NCBI RefSeq assembly: GCF_901472535.1
Contig: NZ_LR590470.1
Span: 4,668,364-4,732,363 of the forward strand
DNA length: 64,000 bases
From: Sphingobacterium daejeonense
GTDB lineage: Bacteria; Bacteroidota; Bacteroidia; Sphingobacteriales; Sphingobacteriaceae
Direction of reading: 5' to 3'
The notes beneath the pieces are model-generated. The model did not search any database and had not been told where the DNA came from. It saw only the letters and a list, made by a program, of their open reading frames with translations. Below, one piece after another: positions 31,581 to 43,152 of this stretch (positions are counted from its first letter, which is position 1; each line of letters opens with the position of its first letter). A program made the translations under genes and the position numbers.

Positions 31581-32315
31581 ATGAAAAAATTACTAGTACT
31601 ATTCCTTCTGTCTTCCGCAGCACTTTCTATAAAGGCACAGGAGGTAGACTTTAAAATGAAATTACCCCTAAATGAAGCTTATAAATCTTCAGTAACCATG
31701 AAAATGGACATTGAAGGCCAACAAAGTATGATCATGGACATGGCTATTAAATCAACGGTCACTCCGACTAAACTTGAAGGGACAAATTATACATTCGAAA
31801 GTATAATGGATGCCGTAAAAGTTGATATGGACGCAGGGATGATGACCATGAGCTATGACTCGGAGACTCCTTCTGATGATCCTACTAGTGCAATGTTAGG
31901 AGCACAATTCGAAAAAATGCTGGGCAAGAAGATGATTATGGTTACTTCGGATAGAGGGAAACTGATCAGCAGCGAAGGTATTGAGGGTATGGATAATGCA
32001 TTGGACAACATGGGAATGACCGCATCGTACCCAGAAAAAGCAGTGAAACCTGGAGATACATGGCCATCTGAAGTTGAAGCAAAAGGTATTAAAACCGTTG
32101 CGAACAACAAATTCGTAGGAAAAACAGACGAAGGTTACCAAATTGAATCTATCGGTGAAATGAAAGGCGAAGGTGATGCCAAAATCGGAAATTTCAACGC
32201 TAATTACATCGTCGATCCGGTAACATTCTTTACAAAGTCTGCAACCATTAAAATGGACATGGAAGTAGAAGGACAAAAAGTTTCAACGGACATGATTATG
32301 TCGGTTACGAAATAA
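31581..32315 (+). CDS. DUF6263-like exported protein
   Basis: Intact 244 residues. Signal peptide ends LSIKAQ. The mature part is Met/Lys-rich with repeated amphipathic strands (VTMKMDIEGQQSMIMDMAIKS, MEVEGQKVSTDMIMSV) and a conserved KPGDTWPSE motif, resembling the DUF6263 family of Bacteroidota. Function unknown. It stands alone between two terminators. Confidence 0.65.
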   Translation: MKKLLVLFLLSSAALSIKAQEVDFKMKLPLNEAYKSSVTMKMDIEGQQSMIMDMAIKSTVTPTKLEGTNYTFESIMDAVKVDMDAGMMTMSYDSETPSDDPTSAMLGAQFEKMLGKKMIMVTSDRGKLISSEGIEGMDNALDNMGMTASYPEKAVKPGDTWPSEVEAKGIKTVANNKFVGKTDEGYQIESIGEMKGEGDAKIGNFNANYIVDPVTFFTKSATIKMDMEVEGQKVSTDMIMSVTK

Positions 32316-32330
32316 GACGTTTAGAAAAAC

Positions 32331-32363
32331 AAAAAGCCCGACAGCATGCTGTCGGGCTTTTTT
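32331..32363. terminator. Bidirectional terminator
   Basis: A perfect palindromic stem GCCCGACAGC / GCTGTCGGGC flanked by A5 and T6, between convergent DUF6263 and gcvH genes. Confidence 0.92.
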
Positions 32364-32378
32364 ATTTTCTTATTGCGA

Positions 32379-32759
32379 TTACGCGTTAATTTCTGATTGG
32401 TATGCATCAGCAGACAATAGACCATCTACGTCAGCAGCATTGTTTAATTTAACACGGATAATCCAACCTTCACCATAAGGATCAGAGTTTACCAACTCAG
32501 GGTTTGAATCAATTGCGTCATTTACAGACAAAACAGTAGCTGTTACTGGCATAAAAAGATCAGATACAGTCTTAACAGCTTCCACTGATCCGAAAACTTC
32601 GTTTGCTGCAACCTCATCACCTACAGTGTTGATGTCTACAAACACGATATCACCTAATTCTCTTTGAGCAAAATCTGTAATACCAATAACTGCTTCATCA
32701 CCTTCTACAAGAACCCATTCGTGATCTTTGGTGTATTTTAATTCTGAAGGAAAATTCAT
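32379..32759 (-). CDS. gcvH: Glycine cleavage system H protein
   Basis: Intact 126 residues. The lipoylation Lys sits in SVEAVKTVSDLF, with the family start KYTKDHEWV and the closing GEGWIIRVKLNN. It shuttles the aminomethyl intermediate between P, T and L proteins. P, T and L genes are not in this window. A TATTTTTG box (32783-32790) lies 24 nt upstream. Confidence 0.95.
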   Translation of the reverse strand: MNFPSELKYTKDHEWVLVEGDEAVIGITDFAQRELGDIVFVDINTVGDEVAANEVFGSVEAVKTVSDLFMPVTATVLSVNDAIDSNPELVNSDPYGEGWIIRVKLNNAADVDGLLSADAYQSEINA

Positions 32760-32782
32760 GTCTTTTCTATTTGTTTTTCCCC

Positions 32783-32790
32783 CAAAAATA
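32783..32790 (-). promoter_or_regulatory. -7 promoter box of gcvH
   Basis: TATTTTTG on the minus strand, exact TAnnTTTG match. Confidence 0.55.
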
Positions 32791-32833
32791 GGATTAAGAA
32801 TGGAGAATACAAAAGTTATTGTATTTTTATCCT

Positions 32834-34029
32834 ATGAATCCCAGCATCGCCAAACTATCAGATATTGCCCTAAAAGAAGATCGATTAATCATTGGGTTAA
32901 TGTCAGGAACATCCTTAGATGGACTGGACATAGCAATCTGTAAATTCAATGGAAACGGTAATAATACCAAGCTTGAACTCCTCAAGTTTGAAACCATGGA
33001 TTATACCCGTGAATTTAGAGTATGGATTCGAAAGGTTTTCGCCAAGAAAACCATTGACCAGCAGACCCTTTGTGGATTAAATCCCTATATAGCAGAAATA
33101 CATAGCAACTTAATTTTAAAAGCGCTCAAGAAGTGGAAGATAAAGCCTGAGAAAATCGATGTTATTGCTAGCCATGGTCAGACTGTTTTCCATGCGCCAC
33201 AATCGCTGACAGGTGATCGCTCTCTTCCAAACAGCACCCTTCAACTTGGAGATGGTGACCATATTGCCGTTAAGACCGGAATAATATGTCTTTCGGATTT
33301 TAGACAAAAACACTTGGCCGCAGGTGGAGAAGGCGCCCCTTTGGCGGCGTATGGTGATTACCTCCTATTTTCTTCTGAAAATGAAAACAGGATATTATTA
33401 AATATAGGAGGAATATCAAACTTTACCTTTCTTCCTAAAATTGGTTCCGAATCAAAGGCCTACGCCACTGACCTTGGCCCGGGAAATACAATGATGAACC
33501 AATACATGGAAAAGCATTTTGGACTAGAAATGGACGAAGATGCAGCTGTAGCTAAAAAAAGGAAAGGCCAATGACGTTCTTCTGAAAGAACTTATGAATG
33601 AAGAATTTTTGGATTTGAGCTTCCCCAAAACAACAGGTCCCGAACTGTTCAATTTAGAGTATCTGAACAATGCCCTTAAAGAAAACAGCTTTACAAAACC
33701 TGAGTCATGAGGATACTATGGCGACCTTAAATCTGTTTTCTGCGCAGACCATAATAAACGGAATTAAGAAAGCTACGAAAGACATGGATGGGTTTAAGGT
33801 ATATGTGAGCGGCGGCGGTCTTCACAATCCATTGACTATGCAGCAGCTCCAGGAAGAGTTTCCTGGACAAGTTACTTCTTTCTTGGACCTTGGCATAAAT
33901 CCGGATGCTAAAGAAGCTTGTTTATTTGCTGTTCTGGCAAATGAAACGTTAGCGGGCAATCCTCAATCTGTAAAAAATATTAAAGACTCTCCCGCGGTAT
34001 GCATGGGAAAAATAAGCTTGCCTTATTGA
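32834..34029 (+). CDS. anmK: Anhydro-N-acetylmuramic acid kinase (frameshifted)
   Basis: Begins MNPSIAKLSD and has the family ATP-motif region GLMSGTSLDGLDIAI, SHGQTVFHAP, TDLGPGNTMM and the end VYVSGGGLHNPLTM. It phosphorylates 1,6-anhydro-MurNAc to MurNAc-6-phosphate in peptidoglycan recycling. Two breaks lie near 33560 (A7 run) and near 33685. A TATTTTTA box lies 4 nt before the ATG. The last 7 bp overlap the convergent DUF2461 gene. Confidence 0.92.
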
Positions 34030-34686
34030 TCTAAGGCTTGGTGGATAAATTCTTTGAAAGGTATCATCGTTGCATAACTCGAAATAACCGTTTTCCAAGG
34101 CTTTTGCAGACTCCATGTCCTTCCGGCTGATATTCATTGACAAGATGAAACTACGGTGCTTTAAAAGCTCTATATGTTCGTTGTCCGCTGAATATCCTGC
34201 AGGAGGCCTCTGCAACTTGTCCTCAGGATGAAAGATCTTCAGCTTTCCAACCTCCTTTTTTCAATGCTTCGAACAGTTCCGGAGCACTATAGTCAATTTC
34301 CTGTCTGATGGCTTCCAGGTGGTTCTTATCTGGTCTCCAATATCCCACAGCAATGAAAGTTCCATTGGGCTCTATGTGGATATAATATTCAGGTCCTGCC
34401 AATTTTCTGCCATCTACTGAGATTCCGGCAGCAAACCATGATTTGTAAGGGTCCTTGTTTTTGGAAAACCGAACATCTCGATAGATTCTGAAAAGACATT
34501 TCTTCGCGGAAATATCCTGGTTGATATGCGGATCCATGCCAGAAAGTCCAACAATGATTTGTTCTATAAATTCAGTAACATTCTTCAAAGCGGCTTCATA
34601 AGCAGACTTATTCTCTTGAAACCATTCTCTATTGTTGTTTCTTTAAGATTGTTTAAAAAGTCAAAGGTTGCCTTTTCTATTTTCAT
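34023..34686 (-). CDS. DUF2461 family protein (TIGR02453, frameshifted)
   Basis: Fragments give MKIEKATFDFLNNL, FIEQIIVGLSGMDP, a conserved RIYRDVRFSKNKDPYKSWF and YYIHIEPNGTFIAVGYWRP, and, after further breaks near 34620, 34225 and 34070, an end reading MIPFKEFIHQALDQ. These are diagnostic of the DUF2461/TIGR02453 family, uncharacterised. About 221 residues. Ends inside anmK (convergent, 7-bp overlap) and starts 7 bp after the cdsA stop. Confidence 0.8.
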
Positions 34687-34692
34687 GGTAAA

Positions 34693-35492
34693 TTAAAATA
34701 AGGTAAGCAAAATATAAACTAAAGGTGCAGCAATTAAAAGCCCGTCAAATCTATCTAAAAAGCCACCATGACCTGGTAAAATACTTCCTGAGTCTTTGAT
34801 GCCCAAACTTCTTTTCAACATGGATTCCAACTAGATCTCCCAGGGTTCCAAAGATTCCAATGATAGCAGCAATCATTACCCATTCTAGTTTTGTTAGAGT
34901 TCCAAACCAATAGGAAAGTCCAAAGGCAAACGCCCATAGCCAATAAAACACCGCCAATAAATCCTTCCCATGTTTTGTTGGGACTTATGCGTTCGAATAG
35001 CTTTGTCCTTCCCAGGGCTCTTCCTGAAAGATATGCCCCTGTATCATTTGACCATAGGATAATTAAAAATCCCATCGGGATATATGGATTGAAATCTCCA
35101 TTGATAAATCCTAACCCAATAAAAAACAAAAAAGGAATCGTGCCATACCAAATTCCTAATAGGGTATAGGCAATATCATGAAATGGTTTTGCTCTTTTAA
35201 GATATAGGGATGAAATAAAAAGAAGAGAAAATAGCGGTATTGCTAAGCCATAATATTTTAATTCTATATAACCCAAAAAGTATGCAATGGCGATGGTTGC
35301 CAAAACGATGGAAGTAACTAATCCAAGACCTTCCAAGGGTTTCGTTTCCTCTGTTTTACAGATGGTAAAAAACTCTTTAGCAGCAAGAACCCCTACAATT
35401 CCAAAAAAGATGGAGAATACATATTCATTAAAAATCGTTGCGCAGACGAGTGCAACAACAAAGAAAAATCCAGTAATAGCTCTTGTTTTCAT
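34693..35492 (-). CDS. cdsA: Phosphatidate cytidylyltransferase (frameshifted)
   Basis: Multiple membrane helices, then NDTGAYLSGRALGRTKLFERISPNKTWEG-like block (seen as WSNDTGAYLSG and ISPNKTWEGF) and the signature LPGHGGFLDRFDGLL. It makes CDP-diacylglycerol for phospholipid synthesis in the inner membrane. Two breaks near 34940 and 34815. Normally an essential gene, so the breaks are most likely sequence errors. About 266 residues, and it abuts the DUF2007 gene. Confidence 0.9.
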
Positions 35493-35706
35493 TTATTCTT
35501 CTTCATCTCCAAAAGAATCGATCAAAGCCAAAGCTTCCACGGAATGTTCTTGATCGACATACAACTCAACAACACCAAATAAATAGGATGAGTCCTGTTT
35601 ATTTAATACTACTGCCGGAATATTGTTTTTCAAGGAGCATGTTTTTAACAATCTCTGCCTCAAAAGGTTTATTGTATACTTTGATTTTCGTCCAGTTTGA
35701 GTCCAT
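35493..35706 (-). CDS. DUF2007-like small protein (frameshifted)
   Basis: MDSNWTKIKVYNKPFEAEIVKNML then, after a break in the A/T-rich stretch near 35635, NNIPAVVLNKQDSSYLFGVVELYV and an acidic end. This matches the small DUF2007 putative signal-transducing proteins (about 70 residues). It abuts cdsA directly, an arrangement suggesting one transcript. Confidence 0.75.
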
Positions 35707-35732
35707 TTACTTTATTTTTTTGTTGTGATATC

Positions 35733-36615
35733 TTATAAAAATAATAACCCTACACCGATGCTAAGGATAATACTCCCGATATATAATGGTACACTATATG
35801 CGTCGGAGTTTTGTAAGTCTTCGTAGGTCTTTCCATCTTTGAAATAAAAAAACGCTATTATAGTTACTGAAACGTTGTTCAGAAAGTGTGCAAACACGGG
35901 AACCCAAATGTTGTTTGTCCATAATAAGGCATAACCGAATATTAATCCCAGGAACATTCTCGGAAAGAAGCCATAAAATTGAACATGAATAGCTGAAAAG
36001 ATGATTGCAGTTACCCAAATTGCAACATGGGCATTTTTGAACATCCTTTCAAAGATCTTCTGCAATGCCCCTCTAAAATAGAATTCCTCAACAATTGCCG
36101 GCAAAACAGCCATCACAAGAATATTCAGCAACAGAAGGTCTATCCGATCTACCATGACCAACCGCTCTGTCAATTCTGTCATCTGATCTTCTTGGCTACG
36201 CATCCAGTTCTCAGTATTCTCCAAAAAACTTGGAAGCTTCATGTCCATGTTCCAACGGGCTGATTAATTCCATCGCGGGATTAAAAAACAATTAGGAAAG
36301 CAAAAATCAAGATCAAAAAATGTGCCTACCTTATAGGGTTCAGAAGGAAAATATTTGACCTGCCTTTTTCAATCATCTGAAGGAATAAGGCAGGAAGTAG
36401 AAATGTGGAGATACTGCTAACACCCAAAAGTAAATATAACATGTTCGTATCCTCAGGGTATATATTTCCCCTGAATTTAGAATACTGTTGATATCACCAC
36501 TGCTGAATACCAATGCCTAAGACAACAAACAGTTGCAAAACAAAAGTGCAAGCAAAGTCAGTCCCAAAAGAATCATCAGGGATAACCATGGCGAATTTGG
36601 CTTAGACTGGTACAT
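35733..36615 (-). CDS. CPBP family intramembrane metalloprotease (frameshifted)
   Basis: The C-terminal 170 residues are intact and carry the motifs EEFYFRGALQ (glutamates and Arg of motif 1), HVQFYGFFPRMFLGLIFG (His of motif 2) and FAHFLNN (His/Asn of motif 3), which define CPBP (Abi/CAAX-type) proteases. Upstream to an ATG at 36615 (MYQSKPNSPWLS) the frame changes about four times but keeps membrane-helix character. Substrate unknown. Confidence 0.8.
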
Positions 36616-36632
36616 AATTGGTTTCCTTAAAA

Positions 36633-37352
36633 CTAAATATCACATTTATCATCTGTACAGCTCGGTGCTGAACTATCCCCTCCTAAAAACGTAATGTCAG
36701 GATTGCTTTCTTTCCATTCTGAAAAGCTTTTTTCCAGGGCTTCTACGAAAACACTTTCCGGTTTGTGCTCCAGAGATCGCGTATTTGCGGTTCAACAGGA
36801 AAAAAGGAACTCCGCGGATTCCAATCTGTTGTGCCTCGCGATGTCCTGCTTTACTTCGTAGGCATATTTATCACTATTTAATGCCTCTTTAGCGGCATCT
36901 TCAGAAAGACCAACCTCTTGAGCTAATGACAATAAAACGCTGTCATCTTCAATATTCAATCCGTCTTCAAAATGAGCCTTAAAAAGTTTCTCCTTCATTG
37001 CTGTACCCTTACCTTCTGAAGCAGCAAAATGAATTAACTCATGAGCTTTAAATGTATTCGCAGGGATATTTGTGCTGAAATTAATGTTAACACCCGCATT
37101 TCTGCCTATCTGCTCAACATGATTTGTCATTTCCTTAACCTGTTCCAAAGGCATTCCTTTAGACGCACTCAAGTATTTGTAAGTCGTATCACCCTCGACG
37201 TGATGGTAATTGGGATCTAATTGATAGCTTTTATACTTAACCTCAATCTTATCCTTGAAACTTAAAGAATCAAGAGCTTTTTCAAAATGAGCCTTTCCGA
37301 TATAACAGAAAGGACACATGATATCGGACCAAATTTCTATTAGCATTCCCAA
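36633..37352 (-). CDS. DsbA-family oxidoreductase (FrnE-like, frameshifted)
   Basis: The thioredoxin-fold redox site is CPFC (SDIMCPFCYIGK), then the helical insert region and, after breaks near 36800 and 36760, GIRGVPFFLLNRKYAISGAQ with the cis-Pro and an end reading SAPSCTDDKCDI. FrnE-like proteins are cytoplasmic 2-hydroxychromene isomerase-fold disulfide oxidoreductases. No signal peptide, so cytoplasmic. About 240 residues. Its end lies 17 bp from the start of the CPBP gene. Confidence 0.85.
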
Positions 37353-37368
37353 AAATACTTTTTAAATT

Positions 37369-37410
37369 CTAAAAAAGAACGAAAGCCAAGAGCAAAACCC
37401 TTGGCTTTCG
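37369..37410 (-). terminator. Terminator of the tricorn-like protease gene
   Basis: Arms GAAAGCCAAG / CTTGGCTTTC followed on the minus strand by a T6 tract. Confidence 0.85.
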
Positions 37411-37417
37411 TTGAATA

Positions 37418-40400
37418 TTAGTTTACCCTGACAGGATCTACAGGTTTTTTAACCTCCTTGGTAAGGATAAGTTTTTCATTTCCTCCAATAGGATCTGAAC
37501 TGTTCTTTCGAGCTGTGGATCTTTTCCTTGCAACAGGTCTTTAGGCATTTGCTCTACGAATACATCTTGGTGCAACACCTTCGTTTTCGATGATGTAGTT
37601 GCCTTCAAGATCAAAGATTCCAAAGTTAGGTGAAGTTACCATTCCACCGTCCAGCAATTGTGGATAGCCAGAAATACCGACCAAGATTCCCATTGTTGTT
37701 CGGCCAACTAATTTGGCCCAAGCCTTTGAACCTGAACATATACGGCATCATGTCTCCACCAGAACCTGCATTCTCATTTATAATCATGGCTTTTGCGACC
37801 AAAGATTCCGTTTCCAGGGGTAGTGAAGCTTTTACCGTCACGAATTCCCCCATCCAGATATCAATTCCCGTAGACAATAGATCAATTACATAATCTGCAA
37901 CAGAGCCACCACCATTGTTTCTTTCGTCCAACAGAAGGGCTTTTTTATCCATCTGGGAGAAGTAATAACGGTTGAAAGAAGTATAACCCTCTCTGCCCGT
38001 ATTAGGCATGTAAACATAGGCTATTTGACCGTTACTTAGGGAGTCAACCTTCTTGCGGTTGTTTTCCACCCAAAACTGTCTTCTTAGCGCAACCTCATTG
38101 CCAAATGAAATAGGTTTTACCGTAATTTCTTTAGCACCAGCCATTGACGGTTTATCGTTTACTTTGCAATCCATATTTGTTTATCAACTGTAAAATCAAA
38201 TAAGCTATAAATATCCGTATCGGCAGTCAGTTCTTTTCCATTTACGGCAAGAATATACATCCCTTCTTTTACACCCCAAACCTGGTTCAGCAAGAGGAGC
38301 TTTGAAATTAGGGTTCCAGTCCGATTCTGGTTGTAAATTCTCTTGATTTTATAACGGTTGTTTTTCAATTACGATAATCAGCCCCCAATACGCCTTGCAG
38401 AAAACAGACGGAGCAGATGGTTCGTCGCCAGGATAAATATTAACTGTGCCCTACAACCAATTTCACCAAGCATCTCATTCAATAAATAACTAAAGATCAG
38501 AACGATGGTTTACATAGGGGCAGGAATTTCTCGTACTTCGCTTTTACAGCATTCCAGTCTGCACCATGCATGTTCTCGACATAGAAGAAATCTTGCTGCA
38601 TAGCCCAAACTTCATTAAAGATCTGCTTCCATTCTTCTTCAGGTTCAACCCTTAATTTAATGTCATCAAGCTTGAGCTTACCGGTATCGCCTGCCGGTTT
38701 TTGACCTGCTGCAACAATAAAGTATCCTTGAGCATTTCTATATATAGCATTTGTTTCCCATCATGACTGATGCTAAAGCCTCTAGTTTTTTCAACCAATT
38801 AATTTTTCCTCAAGCTTTTTAAGATCATAAGCATAAATATTCCCTTCCCTTACATAGATTAGCATATTCTCTACTGATCCATCAAAACCATAAGAACCAT
38901 TCGGAATACCTAATGCAATAATGCGATTGTTGATGTTATTGAAATTCTACCTTGATAGGTTTATTCTGATCTTTGGACTCTTCAGATTTCTTATCTTTAG
39001 CTGAGTCTTTTTAGATCCCTTCTTATCTTTTTTATCTTCCTCTTTTTCCTCTTTAGAGTCCTCTGTTTTTATTGTTTCCTCATCGCTTTCATTCTTGAAA
39101 AATTGAAGGAGAATCACTGGACAAAATAAAGGCATAAGTAGAGTATTGCGATCTTCTGTCGTAAGCGGTTCATATGGAGACCAGAGTTTGTTAACCCCAC
39201 GTCAGATACTCGCATTAAAAATAAGATATTTTCCATCTCTTGTAATATAGGGCGTTGCACCTCACTCATTCCGTCTGTAACCTGTTGAGACTGCTTCGTA
39301 TCAATATTATACATATGCACGGCATTAACACCGCTCTTGAGTGTTTTCACATAAGCTATCCATTTTGAATCTGGGAGACCAGCTCGATTCGAAATAATTA
39401 TAAGAACGCCCGGTATGTGAGCCCTAAATAATCATCATCCACTTTTGTGATTTTCTTGGAATCAATGTCAACAAAGAATAGATTTAAGTGTGAATCATTG
39501 TAAAAAAAGCTTTTTGCTGTCTGGAGACCAAGTAGGTTGGAAATAAAAATTTGATGTTCCCAAGTTGATATAAACAGGTTCGTCCATTCCTTTTTGGTCC
39601 GCGTAATACGAGTTCATATTTTCCATTTTTGTCAGAGACATAGGAGATCCATTTTACCGTTGGGAGACCATGCTGGGAATTTTTCGTGGGAACCTGGGGA
39701 ATTTGAGATGTTCCTGGCGTCACCTTTTTCCTTTGGAACAGTAAAAATCTCGCCCCTAGCTTTCGAATAAAGCGCGCTGTCCCGTTGGGGAAATTTTCAA
39801 AATTACGAAGGTCGTCTTTCATATCTACGTAATGCCCTCTTTTTGATAAAGCATCCGCTTGGAATATGAATAGCAATAGGAATTAGTGGTTTTATTAGCG
39901 GTATTAAGCAAATGAAGCTTACCTGCTTGCTCAAAAAATCAGCTCAGAACCTTTGCCTTGAAGGGTCCTTACATCGTAATCACTGAAATTTGTTAGTTTA
40001 CTGACCTGTTTTGTATTAACATCATAACTAAATACATTGACGATCTTGTCTCTGTTCAGACAGGAAATATACTTTATCGCCTAACCAAATAGGTTTGACA
40101 TCATTGCATTTCTCGCCTGGTATAACCTGTACATCATGCGTTTGAGTATCAAATATCCAAATAGACGGCATCCCTCCTCCGCGATAACGTTTAAAAGCGG
40201 ACGCGATCTCTTTCTGTAGGATCACCGTTTTTTATATATGCCCAATATCTACCATCCGCAGAAGGGGAACCTTGATTTGCCTCAGGCATAATCAATGGAT
40301 AATCTACAGAAACCGTCAATTTTGGTTTTATATAACCTTAATCCAAGGGAATAGTTCAATTCACGTTGGGTGGCGAAGTAAACCTCATCGTTTGATAACC

Positions 40401-40744
40401 ATCCTCTTAAAACATCACCTGCAGGGTGGCTAGTAACTCGCTTGGGCTCGCCTCCTTGAATGGATATGGACATACACATCTGTATTTCCATCATAGTTGC
40501 CTGTAAAAGCTATTTTCGAGCCATCTGGTGAAAAGATTGGGTTTTGTTCTACGGCAGGATTGACCGTGAGACGACGTGGGTTTTGACCGTTTTTATCGGC
40601 AATCCAAATATCACCGCCATATACAAAGCTGATATGGTTCTGACTGATGCTTGGGTTTCTCAATAATAGGGTTTCTTCAGCTGTTTGGGCAAAACTGAGT
40701 TGACCAGCAGCTAAAGCAAATAAGGTAATTATATTCTTTAGCAT
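37418..40744 (-). CDS. Tricorn-like S41 peptidase (heavily frameshifted)
   Basis: Signal peptide ends GQLSFAQ. The first half is a PD40/WD-like propeller (DIWIADKNGQNPRRLT, IFSPDGSKIAFTGN), then a PDZ domain (GMYILAVNGKELTAD) and a C-terminal S41 peptidase with LDERNNGGGSVADYVIDLL and the nucleophile region NENAGSGGDMMPYMF. About 1,105 residues when joined, the usual size of Bacteroidota tricorn homologues. At least ten breaks split it, far more than neighbouring genes. Likely a periplasmic protease degrading peptides. Confidence 0.85.
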
Positions 40745-40786
40745 TTTAATAAATTGGTGTTAATAAATTGGTAAGACAATAAATAT

Positions 40787-40817
40787 ACAAAAAACGCCGA
40801 CACAATGTATCGGCGTT
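40787..40817 (-). terminator. Terminator of the zinc-ribbon operon
   Basis: Arms AACGCCGA / TCGGCGTT with a T6 tract on the minus strand. Confidence 0.85.
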
Positions 40818-40837
40818 ACTTTATTTATAGTAATTAA

Positions 40838-41577
40838 CTATGCTTCTTCAGACGCGATTTCCTCGTCTACTAAAATTCTACCACAGTGCTCACAAATAAT
40901 GATTTTCTTTCTTTGGCGAATTCTGATTGTAACTGAGGTGGGATCTTGTTGTGACATCCTGAACAGCTATCACGCTCAATTGAAACCACTGCCAATCCGT
41001 TACGGAATGACCTACGTAATTTCTTGATTACTTTTAGTAAGCGCTCGTCGATATTCTTTTCAGATTTTCAACTTCTGCTAACAATTTGTCTTCATCCTTT
41101 TGAGTCTCAGACGTGATTGTTTCCAATTCTTGTTTCTTGGCATCCAACTCACCTTTGCTGAAATCTACGTTTCTTCGCTGTAGCTTCATAAGCTTCAGTT
41201 TTGTTCTTGATTTCGAATTCAGCTTCACGGATTACGCTTTTCACAAACTTGAATCTCTAACCCTTGGATTTCTATCTCTTTTGAAATAGCATCGTACTCA
41301 CGGTTATTTTTAACTTCGTTTAGTTGTGTTTCGTATTTTTTGATTGGCTGCCTGCGCATCTTTGATCATGTTTTTGCGCTTTCACAATAGAATCTTCTAA
41401 TTCGTCCAGTTCGTTACGAATTTTTTCGATACGTGTATCTAAACCTGCAATCTCATCTTCCAGGTCTGCTACCTCGATAGGTAGTTCTCCACGTACTTGG
41501 CGAATCTTGTCAATCTCTGTTTCGATTGATTGCCAAGCCCATAAAGCTTTTAGTTTTTGTTCTACGGTTTGTTCCAT
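40838..41577 (-). CDS. Coiled-coil zinc-ribbon protein (frameshifted)
   Basis: N-terminal heptad-rich coiled coil (VADLEDEIAGLDTRIEKIRNEL), more coil in the middle, and a C-terminal C4 zinc ribbon with Cys pairs in DSCSGCHNKIPPQL and IIICEHCGRILV. This layout fits the C4-type zinc-ribbon family (CT398-like) of unknown function, often beside Nif3 genes, as here. At least four breaks. Its ATG overlaps the Nif3 stop by one base (TAATG), so the two are translationally coupled. Confidence 0.82.
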
Positions 41578-42677
41578 TAACTGTAGTATTTTATTGGATT
41601 TGTGTCTATTTCCGTCAATAGGAGAGCAAAGTTAGCAAATTTTTTCTGAATTATATCTAACAATAATTCTTGCGTAAATTGTTCGCTTTCAAAATGTCCG
41701 ATATCTGCAATAATAATCTCGCCTTCAGCATCAAAAAAATTCATGATACTTATAATCTGCCGTAATGAATATATCAGCCCCTGAACGCTTAGCATCACCC
41801 AGTAAAAAGCCTCCAGCACCTCCACAGACTGCCACTCGGCTGATTTTCTTGCCCAACGTTTTCGTATGTCGAATCACATTCAGCTTCATCTTATCTTTCA
41901 GATAAGCTAAAAACTCCATCTCATCCATCGGGTTTTCAAGATTGCCAATAATGCCAGAACCAACATATAAAAATGGATTATCCAATCCAACAATTTGGTA
42001 AGCTACTTCCTCATAAGGGTGTGCCGATAACATCGAAACCAATATCTTGCGCTCTGATTGAGCAGGAAATATAACTTCAATCTTGGTTTCTTCCACACGT
42101 TCTTGGTCACCTACCGTTCCAATGGCAGGATTTGCGCCTTCTAATGGCCTGAATGTCCCATATCCAGCGGTATTATAACTACATTGGTCATAATCGCCTA
42201 TTGCGCCAGCACCTGCGTCAAATATAGCCTGACGAACCTCTTCAACATGAGTTCTGGGAACATAAACAACCAATTTCTTCAATAATCCTGTTTTAGGACG
42301 CAATACAGCTTGACTGTTTAAATTTAACATATCAGCCATTTTTGAACTTACTCCTCCCAAAAACATTGTCAAGATTGGTATGGATGGCATAGAGAGCAAT
42401 GTTATTCTTGATTGCTTTTATAACCACACGCTCCACATAGTTCTTTCCGGTGAATTTCTTTAAACCAGAAAATACAATAGGATGATGAGAAATAATCAAG
42501 TTGCATCCTTTTGCTATGGCATCATCAACTACAGCCTCTGTACAATCCAAAGAGATTAAAGCTTTTTTGAACCTCCTGTTCAGGATCACCAACGATCAGA
42601 CCTGAGTTGTCATAGCTCTCTTGATAGTTTAATGGTGCTATTTCTTCTAAATATTTTATAATCTCTTTAATTCTCAT
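41577..42677 (-). CDS. Nif3-like dinuclear metal center protein (frameshifted)
   Basis: MRIKEIIKYLEEIAPLNYQESYDNSGL is the conserved start, with LISHHPIVFSG (metal-ligand histidines), AIHTNLDNV and a later VAVCGGAGGFLL; the end has YHEFF-type histidine and DIGHFESEQF. Breaks near 42565, 42360 and 41760. About 366 residues with the central insert typical of the longer form. Often annotated GTP cyclohydrolase 1 type 2, but the physiological role of the family is unsettled. It overlaps the upstream membrane-protein gene by 11 nt. Confidence 0.88.
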
Positions 42678-43152
42678 CTTTTTTTGATTTTCCCTCTTCA
42701 GTTTCCAACCATTTATTATGCTCTAACAACAATACTCTGTATTGATTGATTTTAAACCAATAAGTAATGAAATAAACAAAGCTTACCACCATGCCCAAAA
42801 TTCTCCAGAACAATGGGAAAGGGAAATTATATATTAAAAACGACCAGGCATAGGTCATCCCAGCAGTAAAGGTAGGGTCTTCCTCAACAGCGATCTTACG
42901 ATCATAGAATTCATTGTTCAAAGAATAAGATAACCGCCTTGCTACTTCAAAATTCCAGTAGATATTAAAAAATGGAACGACTAAAAACCATGCTTGATTG
43001 GGCAATATCGCTTGATTTTCCTTAGAAATAAGCTTTAGAGTACTCCTAACAGTATTGGCAAAAAGTACCCATATAATTAAAATAACGACTACGAAAAAAA
43101 TACTGATTCTTTCAATTTCAGCGGTCAGTTCGGGCGAAAGTACATCGTTCAT
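42667..43152 (-). CDS. Multi-pass membrane protein (DUF4328-like)
   Basis: Intact 161 residues with four hydrophobic segments (FFVVVILIIWVLFAN, WFLVVPFFNIYWNFEVARRLS, LGMVVSFVYFITYWF). The NQAWFLVVPFFNIYW stretch resembles DUF4328-type proteins, but I am not certain. Function unknown. It starts immediately after the hydrolase stop (TAAATG) and overlaps Nif3, so it is internal to the operon. Confidence 0.6.
   Translation of the reverse strand: MNDVLSPELTAEIERISIFFVVVILIIWVLFANTVRSTLKLISKENQAILPNQAWFLVVPFFNIYWNFEVARRLSYSLNNEFYDRKIAVEEDPTFTAGMTYAWSFLIYNFPFPLFWRILGMVVSFVYFITYWFKINQYRVLLLEHNKWLETEEGKSKKDEN

Noticed and set aside
31853..32276. Two long minus-strand ORFs inside the DUF6263 gene
   Set aside because: Both are opposite-strand shadows of a Met/Lys-rich gene with a clear signal peptide.
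36792..40744. Many short minus-strand ORFs as separate small genes
   Set aside because: Their translations join into single DsbA and tricorn proteins with domains in the right order, so they are fragments.
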